From Pestalotiopsis fici W106-1 (taxonomy: Eukaryota > Ascomycota > Sordariomycetes > Amphisphaeriales > Sporocadaceae): DNA of 64,000 bases. Below, one piece after another: positions 1 to 10,048 of the stretch. Numbering within the stretch: the stretch's first letter is position 1; each line of letters starts with the position of its first letter. The notes under the pieces are model-generated. The model was not told the DNA's origin. It ran no database searches and worked only from the letters and a program-made list of their open reading frames with translations. The stretch is taken from the NCBI RefSeq assembly GCF_000516985.1, contig NW_006917095.1:252157-316156 (forward strand). Direction: 5' to 3'. A program made the translations under genes and the position numbers.

Positions 1-221
1 CCGATCTGTACTATTGTCCAGCCAGAAATTTGCTGGTCGATGGCTTGACTGTTGAGATAGTCTGGCGTCGGCTTGTCCTTGTAGAAGGCATCGTACGGGT
101 ATGGCTCCGAGGAGCAGCTGTCAGAGTAGCAACCCGAGTCTCGCCGCGAAATGTGTGCACCGATGCGACGACCGCTATGCGAGGTGCTGTTCGAGTCTGG
201 GCTGAAGGAGGCGGCAGACAT
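1..221 (-). CDS. N-terminal 73 codons of an unknown serine-rich protein, cut by the window edge
   Basis: Read leftwards from an ATG at 221, this frame stays open to base 1. It encodes about 73 residues starting MSAASFSPDSNSTSH, rich in Ser, Asp, Tyr and Pro, with a stretch RRDSGCYSDSCSSEPYPYD. The composition looks like a disordered fungal regulatory N-terminus, not a chance frame. The two other long frames here (11-406 minus, 30-395 plus) have arginine- and serine-heavy shadow composition, and neither is supported. No family is recognised. The rest of the gene lies to the left of the window, so length, introns and function cannot be given. Confidence 0.55.
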   Translation of the reverse strand, partial: MSAASFSPDSNSTSHSGRRIGAHISRRDSGCYSDSCSSEPYPYDAFYKDKPTPDYLNSQAIDQQISGWTIVQI

Positions 222-3200
222 GGTGACCGACTGGAGACGCTTCGCGCCTGCCAACTAATGTCTCTCTGTGAAGTGCCAATGACCCCTTTGATGAACCCTC
301 CAGATCCCAATCGTGTTGTTGATTGTGTGCTACCCTTATTTTCCAAATGCACTTTGCCTTCTTCAGCTGTCTTTGAGGATTTTGCGCGGCGATAAAAATG
401 TCTCAATATGTGTTGGCTGTTTTTTTTCCTCCCCCGTGTATTTGGTGGATTGGCGATTCCTTTGATTAGAGATTATGGAGCAAGGTGGACGGGGCACGCG
501 CGCGCCGACGACTGGGAAGGCTGGTAATTATGTATGTACTTGGTATGAGTCCAGGGGTGTGCCCAGCAGGAAAAGAGGTGCAAAGATCTCTATCTTAGCA
601 GCCGTAGGAAGCAACAAGCGCAATAAGTGCAACGCAGATCGTAGGAGTGGGCCGACGAGTAGCAAGCCAAGAGAGCTCAGAGGAGGACCGGCGATAATGC
701 CTCGGAGGGTCCAGGAGGAGGCAACAGGAGTAGGTTGATGAGAGCCAACTGAGAATCAGCCTCACGAGAGACCAAACTCGGGAACGTTGATCTCTCTGTT
801 GAACAGGCAGACGGGCATGGGGGTGTATTAGCAGGAGGATTTTTGTCGGTCTCCCATTGGAGTTTCAGCTGCAACGTTCTCCCCACGATTACTGCATGTC
901 AGATCATAACCCGATGGCGATGTAGGTGACTCGTCCCGACGGAGGCTGGCGGTGCCCTAGGTAAGGTCTTCCAAAAAGAATACACCCCAAACTAGGCACG
1001 TAGTAGAGTTTATGTCAAGTACCAGTCAGAAAAAGAGCGGAACTTTGAATCGCTTGTTTGGCAGTGCGAAGGGGACCAACAACGGGCAGTGCTTTTTTAG
1101 CTGAATCAGAACCCTAAAAAAAGGATTATCCTTTTCAACAGGTCATTGAAGGGTGCAAGTGTCTTGGGATTGGACTAAAAGTCTAGGAGTGGGAAAAAAG
1201 GAGCTGGGTTCATCGGGAGGCAGACGCGCAAAATCAAGGAGATTGGCAATAACCACAATGGTTAGATCCGCGTCGGCTCTACGACTCTCTACCAGAAGAG
1301 CTCGAATTGAGACAGAAAAAAAATATCCTCTTCCCAGGTGACATCAAGCCGCAGAGACTCCACTGCATACGATCCTGCCTTGGACACTGCCACCCCCAAT
1401 CGGGTCATGGCTATCCAGTGCTTGGTTCGTGATGACAGCCAAATGCGTAAGCGAACCAATTGCCTCTCTAGACAACCAGGTGCCTGGGAGACCAATTGAA
1501 GAAAGATCCCGGCAAGACGCTGCGAGGGTACGGGGTGACGAGATTTGTTAAAGGGAGGCCGTGGCCGAGGGTCGGCTGGTGATAGGCTGTCTTGGGGGTC
1601 CTTGGCCTCGCTAGCAGATTTATTTCCCGCCAAGACGCCGCTCGTGAGGCCTAGAGCCGAGCTTCATTTAAACCGTGACCACGGCTTGTGTTGCAAAGGG
1701 CTAAAAGCTCAGGTGTGTCGCCACAAGTGAGTGACGGTTGGGAATAGCATCAATTGCGCATGTTCACACGCGGATCTGTGACGCATGATCGTGACTATTG
1801 TCGCGACTGACGGCGAGAAGGAATCCTCAATTCCGCCACCTAGGCAAGGTGCGACAACGCGGTATCCTGTCATACAAACTACTTGGCAAAATAACTGTGC
1901 CGCACCAAGACCCCATCTTATGACGTGCCCGGGGCTGTCGGCTTCCTTCTCGTCGGCAGTCTATCGTTCTGGGCACCGACGAGCAAGACTCGAAACGATG
2001 CGATGCCGAAACAAATCCCTAGAAGGAATCAAGCTGACGACATAAAACATATAGGAGCGAGGCGTACGTACGTACCTATCAAGAGCACAAAGCATGATAC
2101 CAAAGGACAGAGCCTCATCCCCTACAGTTTTTGGCCGTGTGGGATTCTGCTCCTGATGTCTCCGTGACGACAAGCTCTCCTGGGGATATCTCCGCATTCT
2201 GGTGGACCAAGAAAACGGCCTTAATGGATAGCTAGCGTTAGCAACATCGAGAGGTTGTTGACAACTTGAGCGACCAATGATCCACCCTGTGCTGAGGCTC
2301 TGCTGAAATAATTCTCATTCGAACGCCGGGTCTGATGCATAGGAATCCGAAGAACAATACACCAGAAAACAGCGTCATCGGCTTTGCCTCGAGGCTGCCA
2401 AGAAATGTGCGTCGGTCTCCAGCAGAGCCGTTCTAGCGCTCACCAAACAGGCGACCCTGTGCAATTGGGAGCACGTCGAGATCGGCATCCCATCAGCCTA
2501 AGCTTGGAACAAGGCAAAGATCCGAGACACTGATGCGATGCTTTTGATGGAATTCTCGCTCACATCTGTATGTACGTTGCGACTTGAGGCAGTCTGGCAC
2601 AACTTGCACGCGCTCGAGAGATACGTGGCTTCAACTTTGTGACTGTTCGGTATATCGTCGATAGCGCTTTGCAGAGGCGATGGTTTGCCGCTGTTATTAC
2701 GCATGTTCAGCACAGCGCTTGTGCTGCGACTGGTCGGATCTTGTTGAGAGGTGGAAAATCCAGTGATTACTACCTGGGTGAGATCGTGGTTGTGAGGCCA
2801 TAAGATCAATTCGCACGACATCCAGTTCCAAAGGCTGCTTCTGTCAGAGCATAAGTGTTACTGACTGACCTCTAGTGAATGAGGGGAGATTCGAAAACAG
2901 TGAAACGAAGTCAATGACAGGATCTTTAGATTGTTGTGTGCCAAGCAAGGCAACATATGCATAGCTCTTTCCGTACGTGTAAAGGTTATAATATCAGAGG
3001 GATGCACATGGAGTCCGGCTGCTACACGAGAGCATTTTCCCGGCTTCCACGCAGGTCAATTTCGAGATCGCTGTGGACAAGAAAGAGTTATAAATAGAAA
3101 GATAATGGCCAGATGAAAGGATATCGTATTTTCAATATCAGCCTGCATCATTCACAATATACGAGGCGCCTATCTTCCTGCATTGATTCAAAAAGCTTAT

Positions 3201-3424
3201 CTCAATTGGATAGGAGAAGCCAGGGCGCTGTATTTGTTGCAAATGGTCTGAATTGTACAGCACGAAAATCTATACAGCCACGTTGAGTTGGAAATGCACA
3301 ACGCATTCTAGTCTATAGTTTTGACGGGAGATCTTCATCAAAAACAAGGATTGACCAGCGAAAGACACCTTGGACCTCCCAAACGCCATGAAGAAGGGCT
3401 CCTGCTTGTCCCGAATTCTAAACC
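222..3424. other. Intergenic, about 3.2 kb, no supported gene
   Basis: This lies upstream of the left-edge gene and downstream of the SGNH hydrolase. Open frames (for example 1289-1633 minus, 1785-2045 plus, 2498-2821 minus) are short, have no conserved motif and no good splice partners. A run of nine T at about 420 and a CGTACGTACGTACC string near 2064 are the only notable sequences. It probably holds the promoter and leader of the left-edge gene. Confidence 0.5.
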
Positions 3425-4541
3425 TCATGCCGTTTCTGTGAGGCCTTCAACCTGGCCCGGCAGTCGCTCTTCCTCCCTGAATTCTCTTCCAGCCTCGCCG
3501 TCTTCTGCCACGCCATTGTCGATTGCCCGGGTGATGAAGCCGTGGCGATCAGCCTCGAGAATGCCCTGATAGAAGATCTTGGCCATCATAGCGTAACCAG
3601 CGTCATCTGGGTGCGTTCCATCGGGGGTGATGTTGCCCGGGTGCGGCCTCTCCAGCGTGTCGCCCTCGGGCACGAATTGATCGTGCATCTCCGCCAAGAC
3701 TATGCGCGTTCCCTGTTCTCGCAAGTGCGCAGCGAGGGCCCTGATCTGCTCGTTGATATCGAGGATACATGGCTCGGTATTGGGCACGGTGTTGGTCAAG
3801 AGCGTCGACAGCACAACGGTGCCTCCGGGTGACTGTTCGAGAAGAAACGTAATGAAGTTGCTCAGGCGCACATGGTAGTTGGGAGTGTCCCACTTTTGGA
3901 GGCAGTCGTTGGAGCCGACATTGATCAGAAACAGGTTCGGCTTGGTGAGGGGGACGCTGTATGTCGCCCAGTCGTGGACCTGGTCGACGCGGTTGCCGCC
4001 ATGCGCCTCAACGTCGTTGTCTATGAATTCTCCAACCCTGGCAGAGCCGACCATGTTCACCTTATTGCCCATTGACACCAGTTTCTCACGGAGAGGCTTG
4101 CGGAAACCTAATGTGCCATTGGAGACGTCGCCCCGGCAGACGGATGCGCCAAGGGTCATGATGCGCAAGGGGACGCCATTGGCAATCGAGGTTTCGGCAG
4201 TGCCACCGCCATAGTAGTTGTACAATCGCTGCGGACTGAGAGTGATCGAGTCGGACAAAGACAGAGCTGTAGGCAGCCAAGTACCGCGACAAGGTCAGCA
4301 AAATCTGTTATGCCATGCTCTGGGTGCGCGCGAGATTTCGTGGTGTTTAGAAGCGTGCATGTCTGGCACGTGGATAGGAGGGATCCAGTTAGGAGGGAGG
4401 CGGCCGCTACGGTAGAATGCTTATAGTGGCTATGCCGCAGCGGTGCAGCGCCATTTGTCACTTACCAATCAGCAGGAGCGAAAAGCAGGCACCTGTGAGC
4501 AGGACGACCAAGTGCTTTCTTGTGAGGTTTGGTAGCAGCAT
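3425..4541 (-). CDS. SGNH/GDSL-type esterase with N-terminal signal peptide or anchor
   Basis: Two exons, 4466-4541 and 3425-4266, joined across a GTAAGT...CTACAG intron, give 305 residues. Exon 1 encodes a basic then hydrophobic leader (residues 10-25, HLVVLLTGACFSLLLI), which predicts secretion or a membrane anchor. The body carries the SGNH blocks: the nucleophile Ser67 in LGASVCRGD, the GxND block with Asn145-Asp146 in NVGSND, and the catalytic pair Asp241/His244 in DGTHPDD. The family hydrolyses ester bonds, often acetyl groups on polysaccharides or lipids. The exact substrate cannot be read here. The length fits fungal SGNH hydrolases of the CE3-like group. Without the first exon the signal sequence would be missed. 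The acidic, Arg-rich tail after residue 275 is not part of the fold. Confidence 0.85.
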
Positions 4542-5275
4542 TGTTGGGAGCCTTTGAGCTCTCTCTTCTCGTCGCTGTCTGTGAGAGTTGTGGACTACAT
4601 TGAGAGGTCCACGGATGTTTGAATCTGCAACATGACTTCCCAAGTGAGAGAGGTGGCAAGTGGACTAGGTACTGCATGTACCTATGCTACGGCTGCCACT
4701 GAGACGGTCCAGCGATCGCACTCTGGGCGCAATGCCAAGTCGGGAAAGAGGTTCGCTATTGCTGCCCCGTTCGTTTGCGGTAATCGCAACGCCCAATCAA
4801 ACACGTTAATTTGAAACAGCCCGGCGCTTTATCGCATATTCACAAAGAAAAAAGCATAAGTATTTATTATGTATTTTATTATATATCGAATGCACCTTTC
4901 TTATGAAATACAATCACTTACTAGCTACAGTTCGATTGCTCAACTTAAATCTCTCCTTGGCAATGCATCAAGTTTGAGAGTCTTATCTTTGTGACATTGA
5001 TGTCAATTCCCTCTGCGGCAGTGCTCGTAGGTATGAGGGCGATTCAAACTTCATGCACTGGTCCGTAGACAAAGACCGTCCTCAGATTGACATTTATAGG
5101 CTCTTGCAGCCGCTCGATGGCAATTTTCAAGTTTTGCTTTGGTATTCAATATCTACTAAGCTTGAAGCAGCACCAAGTTTACTGGTGGTCTCCATCTTGG
5201 AACTACCACTTGAGCTATGATACGTATACCGAGTTTCTCTTGAGAATGAATTGACTGGGTCTTTTGTGGTACTCT
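4542..5275. other. Intergenic, 0.7 kb
   Basis: This separates the SGNH hydrolase start from the stop of the M16 protease. It holds an AT-rich stretch around 4850-4890 and a CTAGGTACT...TGTACCTA inverted motif near 4665-4685. No coding frame is supported. Confidence 0.5.
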
Positions 5276-8200
5276 TTACTCGTCTTCTTCGGATTCATAA
5301 GAACCTTCAGATCCGTCTGAGCCTGAATCATCCTCATCCTCATCCTCATCATCCTCTTCCCCGTCCTCTTCATCGGCTTCGAGTCCGTAAGCCTCGTGAT
5401 AATCTGCCAGTTGTTTGACCTGAGTCTTGTAACCCATATCCTGCAAGTCTTTCTGAAGGGTCTGCGCAATTCATTAGTCTTTTGGCTTCTCTCGATTTAG
5501 ATGTCGAATCACTTACATCAAGCATGATGGGGGCACAACAAACAACGACATTACTCTTGCCAGGTTCGAATAGAGGGAGCAAATATTCGGTCATAGCATG
5601 CCGGATCTGATCCTCTGTCACGTCTCGGACCTTGGCCAACAGCTTTGTGTTGAACTCTGGCTCTAGACCTCGGACGGCACCAATAATGTAGTTCTGGGTA
5701 GCAGCTGATGCCATTGTAGCCTGCTCATCTGCCATGGTCATAACGATTTGACTAATGGCACCCTCAATCATGGGCTTTTCAAAGGGGACAGTACCGTTTG
5801 CCAAGGCGGCAATAGCGTCTCGAGCAGCAGTGATGGCCTTTGAAGCCATGGGTGAGCGGTAAACCTTGAAATGCACATAGCCTCCATCGACCTCCTTGGC
5901 AAAGTACACGCCATAGGCAAGACCGTTGCCTCGAACAGCAGTCCAGAGAGGACCCTCCACCGTTTCAAGATACTGGGCAGCCACCAGGAGTGATGGCACC
6001 ATGGGGTCTGAGAAGGACGTAATGCCTTTGCTTGAGCTCACTGAAAATGAAGAGTCGATCGTTGTCATGGGAATAATAATTGCTCCAACTTGACCCGGAT
6101 TCTTGCCTTCTTCGCTGAGCAGAGTGTGCGGCTTCACAATGGGCTTGATGGAGTCCGACTTTGTGTTGAGAGCATCCACCAAGATGTCCCACGTTTTGAC
6201 AGGATCGGGGAGCTTGCCATTGGCAACATCGGCTGTGACAAGGACGCGGATGTTGGCAAAGGTGAAGAGAGACTTACGCACTTGCTCAAACCAGGAAACA
6301 ACTGTGTCGGGGTCCTTTTCGAGCAGTTTCTTCAGGCGCTTGAGGTAGACTGCTTTCACGAGCGTGCGTTTGGCCACAAGCATCGCTGAAGGTTCATTAT
6401 GAATGGCCATCTCGACTTCGTTGGCCATCGTTCGGCCATCTCTCTTGGCCTCGGGGATATCCGCAATTTGTTTGCTAATAGCAGCCCTCAGACGAGTGAC
6501 ATCAAATACGCTGTCAAACATCATAGTCTTGAGCCAGTCAACAGCAGTTGCATATTTTTCAGGCTCAACTTGCATCCGCAATGTAATGCTCTCGGTATCG
6601 CCAAGACGGTTGCCGGATTCAATGCTGTACTGTATCGTGTCCTTCTCAAGCTCCATGACAACTTGTTCAAAGTCGACGCGTTTTCCATCTCGGTTGATGG
6701 GCGTGTTGAAGAAGTTATCGGTGAATAGCGGCATGAGTGGCTTGTACTTGAGTGGAATGTCAGAAGTACCAATGTGCAGGGTTATATGCACAAAGTTGGA
6801 GGGCACACTTTCGAATTGCACAAACAATGGGGCACCTGGTGCAGCATCATCAATGGCCTTTTGGGCCGAATTGGATGCCAGGCCGAGGCTTCGAGCAAGT
6901 CCAGATCTTGCTGTGAGAGATTCAATGAAGTGGATAGACTCGGTTCCTGGAACAGGCCATTTCTCCAGGACCGCGTCAGGAATCTCAACATCATTTTGCT
7001 TCTTGGCGTCTTCAAGCGCTTTTCGGCGCTTTTCCAAGCCTTCAGGTCCGAGTTCCTGCTTTCTCTTCTCAATTCTTGCCACCTCCTTGGCCTTCAACTC
7101 ATCAGCAAGCTTCTGTGACGGCTTGCCCAAAACAGAGATATGATGGGCGTCGACAAGCCACTTTCTCAGGAAGTCTTTCCATTGCTCCTCTGACCAGTTT
7201 TCTAGCTTGTCGTACTCACCAAGACTTCCTAGGTCCTTCAAGGTTGAACCGGCACGATCTCCGAAGAGGTATGAAGTAATGACATTGTTGGACCAGTACG
7301 ATTCAGACCCTTCTCCCTGGGCCTTGACCTGCCGTCTCTCACGCTGAATACAGTCTAGCAAATACTTGAGATCGAGCGGCTTGTCAAGAACCTCCTTGAT
7401 CAGAGTAACGAGGCGCTGCTCAACGAATGCGAGCTTATCAGTGGCGACTCCAGTAGGCTGGAACCAAATAACGCTGTTGGGGCGCGAATCCCACCAGTAT
7501 CCGACCGAGCTTGCCAGAGCCTCTCTCTCCACCAACACGTTCTCCAGAACAGATACAGATGATCCGCAAAGGTAAGTCAGAATGATGTTGAGAGCAGTAG
7601 ATTGTAATGTATCAGAGCAGTCTGGACCAAAGAAGCCAATGATGATGTCTCCAGTAGATTCATCTTCCTCGGGAAACTCAACAGTCTCTATAACCGTCTC
7701 TTTGAGCGCTGGAGGCTGGGCCGAATCAATCCAGGGACGTCTGAAGGGCGCATCCAGAGCTGGAATGTCATCTTTGACGCTCTCCTCGAAATCATCTAGA
7801 ATGCGGAGGAGATTGTCGTGATCAACTTCACCAACGATGATGATGCACATGTTTCGTGGTTGGTACATCTCCTTGTGGAAATCGCGAATTCTCTTGGGAG
7901 TCAGGACACGCAACGCGTCCATCATGCCTCCAGTCTCGTAGCGAAACCCGACATTTTCGGGATAAAGCAGGTGGCGTGCTTTGATGTCCATTAGTTCGGT
8001 GCTCGTGTACTGCACACCTTGCATCTCAGAGTAAACGACGCCGGCATCGTTGCCTTCCCCATCGATATGATGCACTTCTGTCAGGCAAGCAGCGTCGGTC
8101 ATGGTTGGCACAATCAAGTGCTCAAGATATACCGGCAATGTTTGCGCGAATCCTTCCCATCCAGCTGTCTCCAGAGTGTATGCGGTATGATCCGTGGCTG

Positions 8201-8495
8201 TCCATGCATTGGTGGTACCGTATGCTCTCGAGGCAAGCTTATCAAGAAGACCCTTATACTGGTAGCTCCTCGAGCCCATAAAGACCAGATGTTCTAGAGT
8301 GTGGGGTGCTCCCGAATCATCGAAGATCTCAGTAGCCAAGGTGAAGTATCCATTCACCTTGGGGCCCTTGCGATCAACGACAATGACCTGCATGCCACTC
8401 CTCTCCGACTCATATTGAGTGATGCTTGTTGGCGCATAATCGGCATCAAAGCGCTGAAGCTTTCGAAATCTTGGAGCATTGAGTTGTGACCCCAT
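5276..8495 (-). CDS. Peptidase M16 family zinc metalloprotease (SDD3/YOL098C-like)
   Basis: Exons 5517-8495 and 5276-5461 with a GTAAGT...GCGCAG intron give 1054 residues from the ATG at 8495. The inverted zinc motif HTLEH supplies His65, catalytic Glu68 and His69. The third ligand is probably Glu157 in VVYSEMQG, about 88 residues on, as in M16C-type proteases. The rest is the usual long M16 repeat architecture, and the length matches the fungal family that includes yeast YOL098C and fission yeast C3H1.02c. The last exon adds a highly acidic tail (about 40 residues of Asp, Glu and Ser). The family degrades peptides inside a closed chamber, and members of this branch are mostly cytosolic. An upstream exon may add a membrane segment (see 8693-8809). 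The plus-strand frame 6403-7143 inside this gene is a shadow. Confidence 0.92.
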
Positions 8496-8692
8496 CGTGT
8501 GTTGGTGCCAGCTTGAGGTGAACACACGAAAAGTTCTTTAAAAAAAAAAAGAGTCAGCCTATTGTACTAGTAATGAAGACCACTTGGTCTAGGTAAAATG
8601 CAAGATCTGGCATCCAGATCTTTTCCTGGCTAATGATAACTAGGTGATACACGAGAGATGAAGAGGCAAAACCCGGAGGCGACGAAGCGAGT

Positions 8693-8809
8693 TCATAGAC
8701 AGCTCCGGACGTACCCTAGATGACCTGGGATTTTCTGGTACAAGATACCAATGATGACAGCCAAGGCAGCGACGAGCGCAGCAAGGATTTGGCGCTTGTG
8801 CTCAGTCAT
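8693..8809 (-). CDS. 38-residue single-span ORF or alternative first exon of the M16 protease
   Basis: From an ATG at 8809 a frame encodes a basic start (MTEHKRQ), a hydrophobic span (ILAALVAALAVIIGILY) and a short tail to a stop at 8693. Inside it at 8714 lies a GTACGT donor. At 8535/8536 an AAAG acceptor follows a CTGAC branch point and an 11-T tract. Splicing 8715 to 8535 removes 179 bases and joins the frame in phase to the M16 protease with no stop, giving a predicted 1099-residue form with an N-terminal membrane anchor. Otherwise this is a small membrane protein or an upstream ORF in the leader. Either way the leader intron is well supported by its motifs. Which protein is made cannot be settled from sequence. 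Confidence 0.5.
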   Translation of the reverse strand: MTEHKRQILAALVAALAVIIGILYQKIPGHLGYVRSCL

Positions 8810-10048
8810 GGAGAGGGATGGCTACACGTGGTGATCACGGACTTGTCTGAAGCTTATATTTGGTAATACCTGACTTGATACTGTATGCCATGGCACTGGA
8901 TGGGGACAATGGGGAAAGCGGCGATAGATGCCGGGTCTATGCAAGCCTCGGGGAACTTCACGCAGCAGCAAGCTTACATACCGTATTTGAGGCGGACGCA
9001 CTGCAGCAGGCCAATTATATGCCTGTCTTGTGACTTGACTGGCCTTGGTCCAGGATATTGCAGTCTGAAAAGAGCTCAGACTGCTTCTGGCGGCACTAAG
9101 TGAAGATGGCGACACTTTGACAGCGATTGATGATTGTCTGATGGAGCCGAATGCAGGACGGTGGAGGAGCTTGGAGGTTATCAAGCTTGATGCAACATTC
9201 GAATATCGACCACGTTGGCGGGGTTGGTTTTTTTTTTAATCCTTTTCCCCTCGCCCGAAGCGCAAAGCCTTCAGCTGGATATATGCAAGAGAAGTGAGAC
9301 CGAAGCCAGACAGTTTTGTAGACAAGCCAGCCAGCTATTTCCGATCTGAGAAAAATCGTTGCCAGTAAAAATATATACTGAACAAAGCGGGCTGTTCTTG
9401 ACTGGTGTTGACAGGCTATTTGACTGATGAGTTTCAATAGGTGTGACCCCTCCATCTTTGGCGTGTGTCGTCGTCGTTGCTCTTTCCTGGCGGGTTCCAC
9501 CAAAAACTTAGTTGTAAAAGCCGATTGGCTGTTACAGGAAACAAGCATGTCATCAATCAGCCTTGCACCTTGCCAGGTACCTACCCACTGGCAGCGCACC
9601 ACTGCACCTACCTGGTACATGTGAATCTTAGCGCTACAGCAGTGCTACGTATCTAGATTCTAGGCGCTGGTCTGGCCCTTGAGCTTCAAACGTGGCAGCT
9701 ATTCTGCTTCATACAGCGCTCAACTGAAGCTCAAGCTCAATTCGCGACAGAAAACACGACCCAACATAGCCAACCTCACGATAATCACTCAAAGAGACGA
9801 GAGAACGATATTTGCGTGCACAAAAATACTTTGGAGCTTTGTTGGCTCACGCGTACCGAATCCAGACCGCTACAGTAGGGAGGGACAAGCTGGACCTTGT
9901 GATCTAGCGCAGCATCGATCACAGGCCGTTTACTTGTACAACTACTGCGCATTGTTGTCGAACTTGCGATCGCACATGTCGCACCGCCTCGTCCAGGAAG
10001 CGCTTATTTTGCAGATCATAGAGTCCGTTCTCGGCTGGGCGAGATAGT
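8810..10048. promoter_or_regulatory. Divergent intergenic region between M16 protease and Zw10
   Basis: A 1.2 kb region shared by two genes reading outwards. It contains a 7-base inverted repeat CCAGGTA (9573-9579) / TACCTGG (9609-9615) and a poly-T run near 9230. The minus frames 8822-9184 and 9096-9620 start at or run through leader sequence and have no recognisable domain, so they are not called as genes. Promoter elements cannot be assigned more precisely. Confidence 0.4.

Noticed and set aside
6403..7143. 246-codon plus-strand frame
   Set aside because: It lies antisense inside the conserved M16 protease exon. Composition is Ser-rich shadow and no motif is present.
8822..9184. 120-codon minus frame with presequence-like start
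   Set aside because: It begins at a TTG, not an ATG, and overlaps the probable leader of the M16 transcript.
9096..9620. 174-codon minus-strand frame upstream of the protease
   Set aside because: It lies in the divergent promoter region, with mixed low-information composition, no domain and no splice partner.
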